Origin: Alkalibacillus aidingensis
GTDB taxonomy: Bacteria > Bacillota > Bacilli > Bacillales > Alkalibacillaceae
Length of the DNA: 64,000 nt
Direction of reading: 5' to 3'
Assembly (NCBI RefSeq): GCF_014595945.1
Contig: NZ_JABXWU010000003.1
Location: 124,001-188,000 of the forward strand
In this document: positions 62,438 through 64,000 of the stretch, one piece after another
How positions within the stretch are numbered: position 1 is the first letter of the stretch
Layout: every line of letters begins with the position of its first letter
The notes under the pieces: model-generated
Seen by the model: the letters and a program-made list of their open reading frames with translations, nothing else
Told to the model about the DNA's origin: nothing
Databases searched by the model: none
Program-made: the position numbers and the translations under genes

Positions 62438-62644
62438 TTATTCATAAAAACCAATCCAGTTGAGTAATAAGGCCAGTGCAACTACTGTTACTGTGCCTGT
62501 AATTAATAAGGAAAAGATCACTTTAATCTTTTTAATTTGAAACCAAACGAATACAAGAATTAAGGCTACAACGATCAATCCAATGACGATTGCAGCATTG
62601 ACATTGGTTGGAGTAATCCAATCATACCAATTTAACCAGTCCAT
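62438..62644 (-). CDS. Small membrane protein, unknown
   Basis: 68 aa with AGGTAAGGAGG before the ATG. A Trp-rich N-terminus (MDWLNWYDWITP) precedes two membrane helices (residues 17-36 and 42-64) with a basic turn KIKKIK-like between them. No family recognised. Confidence 0.6.
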   Translation of the reverse strand: MDWLNWYDWITPTNVNAAIVIGLIVVALILVFVWFQIKKIKVIFSLLITGTVTVVALALLLNWIGFYE

Positions 62645-62824
62645 ATGTACCTCCTTACCTGAAGAAATTGATAAAAACTCAAGACTTTTTAAATTAAAAA
62701 TGGTGTTTACTAGTGTTATTATACCATTATATGATGGAGATGGTGAATTATTAGAAAATCATTTGTGGAAATATCATATCTGTTGATTATTTTTAGTTAG
62801 CTTTACTATCAAGCTGTTTTTTAT

Positions 62825-62864
62825 AAAAAAACCAGATGAAAAGATTAACCAATCTTTCATCTGG
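62825..62864 (-). terminator. degV terminator
   Basis: CCAGATGAAAAGATT pairs with AATCTTTCATCTGG (one bulge), followed on the minus strand by T. Confidence 0.88.
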
Positions 62865-62882
62865 GTATATTTGTTTTATAGA

Positions 62883-63743
62883 CTACTTTTCGACTTCATC
62901 TAAGAAGAATAGAGCGATCGTTCCTGGACCAGCGTGCGCACCAATTGCTGAGCCGATTTGATGGATGATGATATCTTTTGGATTAAGGGCCTCACGCAGC
63001 CGTTCAGCTAGCATTTGTGCTCTCTCTTCGTCATCACCATGAGTTATAGCGATGGTTTGTTGGTCAAATGACTGGCCTCGTTCTTTTGTTAAATCAGTCA
63101 TACGTCCAAGGACTTTTTTAGTTCCTCGGATTTTTTCAAGTGGGACAAGTCTGCCATCTTCCACATGGAGAAGAGGTTTAATTTTTAACATGCCACCAAC
63201 AAAAGCTTGAGCTTTGCTGACTCTACCCCCACGTTGAAGGTATTCTAAATCATCAACAGTAAAAATGTGTACCATGTGATTGACGTAAAATTGAGCACGA
63301 TCTAGGATGTCCTGAATGCTTCCACCAGATTCAATAGCTTTAGCCGTATGATAAGCAATAAGCCCATGTCCCATTGAAGCTGCTTTAGTATCAATGATAT
63401 AAATTTCAGCTTGACTAAATTCATCTTCCACCTGTTGTTTGGCTATCATAGCACTTTGATAGGTACCTGATAGTTCAGAGGAGAATGCTAGATAAATAAT
63501 GGGTCTTTGTTGTTCAGCATACTTTTTGAATAATTCATAAAAAGTATCGGGAGTTGCTTGAGCGGTCTTTGGAGCTGCACCATTTCGCATGGCTTCATAA
63601 ACAGCTGTTGAATCAATTGTGTCGCGATCGTAATAATCTTTGTGATCTAGATGGACAATAAGTGATACGAGGTCAATGTCATATTTGTCTATGATGTCTT
63701 GTGGTAAATCCGAACCTGAATCAACGATTAATTTTACGTTCAT
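62883..63743 (-). CDS. DegV-family fatty-acid-binding protein
   Basis: 286 aa. The N-terminal motif LIVDSGSDLP, the central AFSSELSGTYQSA and the C-terminal GSAIGAHAGPGTIALFF are the DegV lipid-binding signature. Such proteins (FakB) present fatty acids to the kinase FakA for phospholipid synthesis. Its pairing with the divergent YitT-family gene is the B. subtilis yitS/yitT arrangement, so it is probably the yitS orthologue. Confidence 0.93.
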   Translation of the reverse strand: MNVKLIVDSGSDLPQDIIDKYDIDLVSLIVHLDHKDYYDRDTIDSTAVYEAMRNGAAPKTAQATPDTFYELFKKYAEQQRPIIYLAFSSELSGTYQSAMIAKQQVEDEFSQAEIYIIDTKAASMGHGLIAYHTAKAIESGGSIQDILDRAQFYVNHMVHIFTVDDLEYLQRGGRVSKAQAFVGGMLKIKPLLHVEDGRLVPLEKIRGTKKVLGRMTDLTKERGQSFDQQTIAITHGDDEERAQMLAERLREALNPKDIIIHQIGSAIGAHAGPGTIALFFLDEVEK

Positions 63744-63834
63744 GGACTTCCTCCTAGATTTATCTTAAAATTCGTTATTATACTAAGTTTAATAGGACAA
63801 TTTACATACGTCAATGTTTAGACAGGAGGCTATT

Positions 63835-64000
63835 ATGTTTATATTTGAAGCAAAGCGTTTTGCGATTGTTATTGTTGGGGCCCTACTTAATGCTATGGCC
63901 TTAAACTTCTTCTTAATTCAAGCTAATGTATTTGCGAGTGGCTTTACGGGAGTTGCTCAGCTTGGATCAAGTATTTTTCAAGACTTTCTAAATGTCGATA
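63835..64000 (+). CDS. yitT: YitT-family membrane protein, 5' part only
   Basis: Starts at ATG 63835 with ACAGGAGG 5 nt upstream and runs off the right edge after 55 codons. The visible part has one membrane helix and the family motif NFFLIQANVFASGFTGVAQLG, comparable to the start of the YitT protein at 14399. Divergent from degV. Confidence 0.8.
   Translation, partial: MFIFEAKRFAIVIVGALLNAMALNFFLIQANVFASGFTGVAQLGSSIFQDFLNVD

Overview
The window looks like chromosome from a low-GC, endospore-forming Bacillaceae, probably a moderately halophilic or alkaliphilic genus near Halalkalibacillus, Alkalibacillus or Piscibacillus. This rests on: gene order matching the B. subtilis yhaN-to-yitT part of the chromosome, though with gaps and insertions; spore genes (gerPABCDEF, a YjcZ-type protein); classic Bacillus RBSs with frequent TTG/GTG starts; and very acidic linkers on lipoproteins plus a glycine-betaine transporter, which suit life in salt. 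The genus is an inference from style, not a match I could run. I see no phage, IS element, CRISPR, rRNA or tRNA.

Layout. 1-6.3 kb: C-terminal part of yhaN, yhaM, prsA, small membrane proteins, DUF3267, hpr and a GbsR-type regulator. 6.4-10.6 kb: a four-gene opuA betaine transporter inserted into this block, with two tandem receptors that are circular permutants of each other. 10.67-11.09 kb: a bipartite tandem-repeat element. 11.2-17.3 kb: yhaH, hit, ecsAB, a YitT-family gene, an M20 amidohydrolase and a ferritin-like gene. 17.5-20.2 kb: liaFSR cell-envelope stress operon. 20.25-20.76 kb: a second copy of the bipartite repeat design. 20.9-26.6 kb: pbpF and hemE-hemH-hemY. 26.7-28.7 kb: yhfH, yhfI, lplJ. 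28.9-31.6 kb: divergent ku and ligD (NHEJ). 31.8-33.8 kb: small lipoproteins, membrane proteins and ywbE, then a third phased repeat. 34-38.6 kb: lcfB under a perfect FadR operator, then a TrpXYZ-type ABC transporter. 39.1-43.2 kb: a short ComK, a sarcosine-oxidase-like flavoenzyme, small membrane proteins, yhjD (LexA box) and yhjE. 43.2-50.4 kb: addB-addA. 51.2-53.1 kb: a P1B-4 metal ATPase behind a perfect PerR box. 53.2-55.1 kb: gerPA-F. 55.3-58.8 kb: a DUF418 / DUF2157 / GDYXXLXY membrane module. 59-64 kb: rocD, yisL, a membrane-anchored GH13-like protein lacking its catalytic residues, degV and the start of yitT.

Themes. DNA repair recurs: YhaN/YhaM, Ku/LigD, AddAB and the LexA-boxed yhjD. 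Envelope and stress functions recur: LiaFSR, PbpF, PrsA, OpuA with GbsR, and the PerR-boxed efflux pump. The least explained features are three intergenic arrays phased at 20-21 bp (about two helical turns). Two of them share a composite layout, a GC-rich arm followed by an AT-rich arm. The permuted OpuAC pair, the pseudo-amylase and an AddB without a Walker A lysine are the most unusual proteins.
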